NCBI GenBank assembly: GCA_019310865.1
Contig: JAFDDL010000432.1
Location: 1-5,337, forward strand
Source: Deltaproteobacteria bacterium
GTDB taxonomy: Bacteria; Desulfobacterota; Desulfobacteria; Desulfobacterales; JAFDDL01
DNA length: 5,337 nt
Reading direction: 5' to 3'
Shown: in pieces, positions 4,942 through 5,337 of the stretch
Layout of the letters: every line of letters starts with the position of its first letter
How positions within the stretch are numbered: position 1 is the first letter of the stretch
Notes under the pieces: model-generated
The model's database searches: none
The model's input: only the letters and a program-made list of their open reading frames with translations
What the model was told of the DNA's origin: nothing
Position numbers and translations under genes: made by a program

Positions 4942-5337
4942 TGGGCCTCTGCCCAATTGTCCCCCCAGGCCGTATTCACCTTCAACGGAACGCGAAGATT
5001 CCAGATTCCTTCCATAATTTCAGCCACCAATTTCGCCATGACATTCTCCTCCTCGGGCGGCACTTCGAACACAAGCTCATCATGAACCGATAGCAGCATC
5101 AGCGACTGAAGGCCCTTTTTCTGAATAGCCGCATCCATGCGAATCATGGCAAGTTTGATCAGATCTGCTGCGGTTCCCTGAATCGGCGTGTTGATGGCCG
5201 TTCGCTCGGCAAACTGTCTCACATTTCTGTTCCGGCTGTCGATGTCCGGCAATGGCCGGATCCGGTTTAACAGCGTGGTGGTCTGCCGGGTTTGCTGGGC
5301 GATCTGAATGGTTTCGGCCATGAACTGTTTTACCCCT
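4938..5337 (-). CDS. polA: DNA polymerase I, C-terminal part of the polymerase domain (partial)
   Basis: The frame is open to the right edge of the window, so the gene starts outside it; 132 C-terminal residues are visible. They belong to the palm and fingers region of family A DNA polymerase, which fills gaps after RNA-primer removal and repair. Clear landmarks are LPDIDSRNRNVRQFAERTAINTPIQGTAAD, in which the LPDI and the AINTPIQGTAAD blocks match E. coli Pol I. Motif C follows as SVHDELVFEV with the metal-binding Asp and Glu (plus-strand codons at about 5076-5081). The terminus, WGDNWAEAH, matches the usual end of the protein, so the 3' end is intact. The residue before VHDE is Ser where Gln is usual. 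The segment NRIRPLPDI replaces the GRRRYLPDI more often seen, at the same length. The stop TAA (4940-4938 on this strand) shares TTAA with the converging small gene. Confidence 0.96.
   Translation of the reverse strand, partial: GVKQFMAETIQIAQQTRQTTTLLNRIRPLPDIDSRNRNVRQFAERTAINTPIQGTAADLIKLAMIRMDAAIQKKGLQSLMLLSVHDELVFEVPPEEENVMAKLVAEIMEGIWNLRVPLKVNTAWGDNWAEAH
4942..4955. other. Small GC hairpin at the converging 3' ends
   Basis: TGGGC (4942-4946) and GCCCA (4951-4955) can pair around a 4-nt CTCT loop, directly after the stop of the small gene and within the last codons of polA. An outer 7-bp inverted repeat, GACAATT (4912-4918) and AATTGTC (4955-4961), encloses it. No T-run follows on either strand, so this is at best a weak or Rho-assisted end for the small gene's transcript. 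Confidence 0.3.

Noticed and set aside
1..5337. Mobile element, phage, toxin-antitoxin or defence island
   Set aside because: No transposase, integrase, terminal repeats, attachment sites, nuclease or defence gene is visible; the genes are mostly housekeeping and tightly packed.

Overview
The window is about 5.3 kb of compactly packed bacterial chromosome. It holds seven complete or partial genes that can be interpreted and one short upstream gene tail. The base composition is moderate. The gene content, including the small conserved protein beside polA and the stand-alone response-regulator cyclase, suggests a Desulfobacterota (former Deltaproteobacteria) genome, possibly near Desulfosarcina or Desulfobacter relatives. 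That placement is inferred from protein resemblance, without a database search. There is no sign of an insertion sequence, phage, CRISPR array, tRNA or rRNA.

Layout. Positions 1-2076 (+) look like one operon: the tail of an unidentified gene, then a DUF1848 protein with a radical-SAM-like cysteine cluster at its C-terminus, then a tRNA-dihydrouridine synthase (dusB) whose preferred start overlaps the DUF1848 stop as ATGA. A 151-bp intergenic stretch (2077-2227) with a short tandem repeat follows. Next, at 2228-3304 (+), is a response regulator fused to a class III adenylate cyclase. It converges, with only 3 bp between stops, on a minus-strand pair: queF (4189-4596, the last enzyme of preQ1 synthesis for queuosine) followed by a predicted outer-membrane lipoprotein (3308-4192). 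This pair is also coupled by an ATGA overlap.

The 162-bp gap 4597-4758 is a divergent promoter region with two TTGACA boxes placed back to back and a 9-bp inverted repeat. To its right a 60-residue helical protein (4759-4941, +) converges on the 3' end of polA (4938-5337, -). A single TTAA supplies both stop codons.

How the genes work together. Two enzymes act on tRNA modification (dusB directly, queF through the queuosine precursor), and the cyclase is a cAMP-producing signalling output. Nothing visible ties them into one pathway. The most unusual points are the two translational couplings between a tRNA-modification gene and an uncharacterised partner (DUF1848-dusB and queF-lipoprotein). 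I do not see convincing evidence for a wholly new defence or mobile system.
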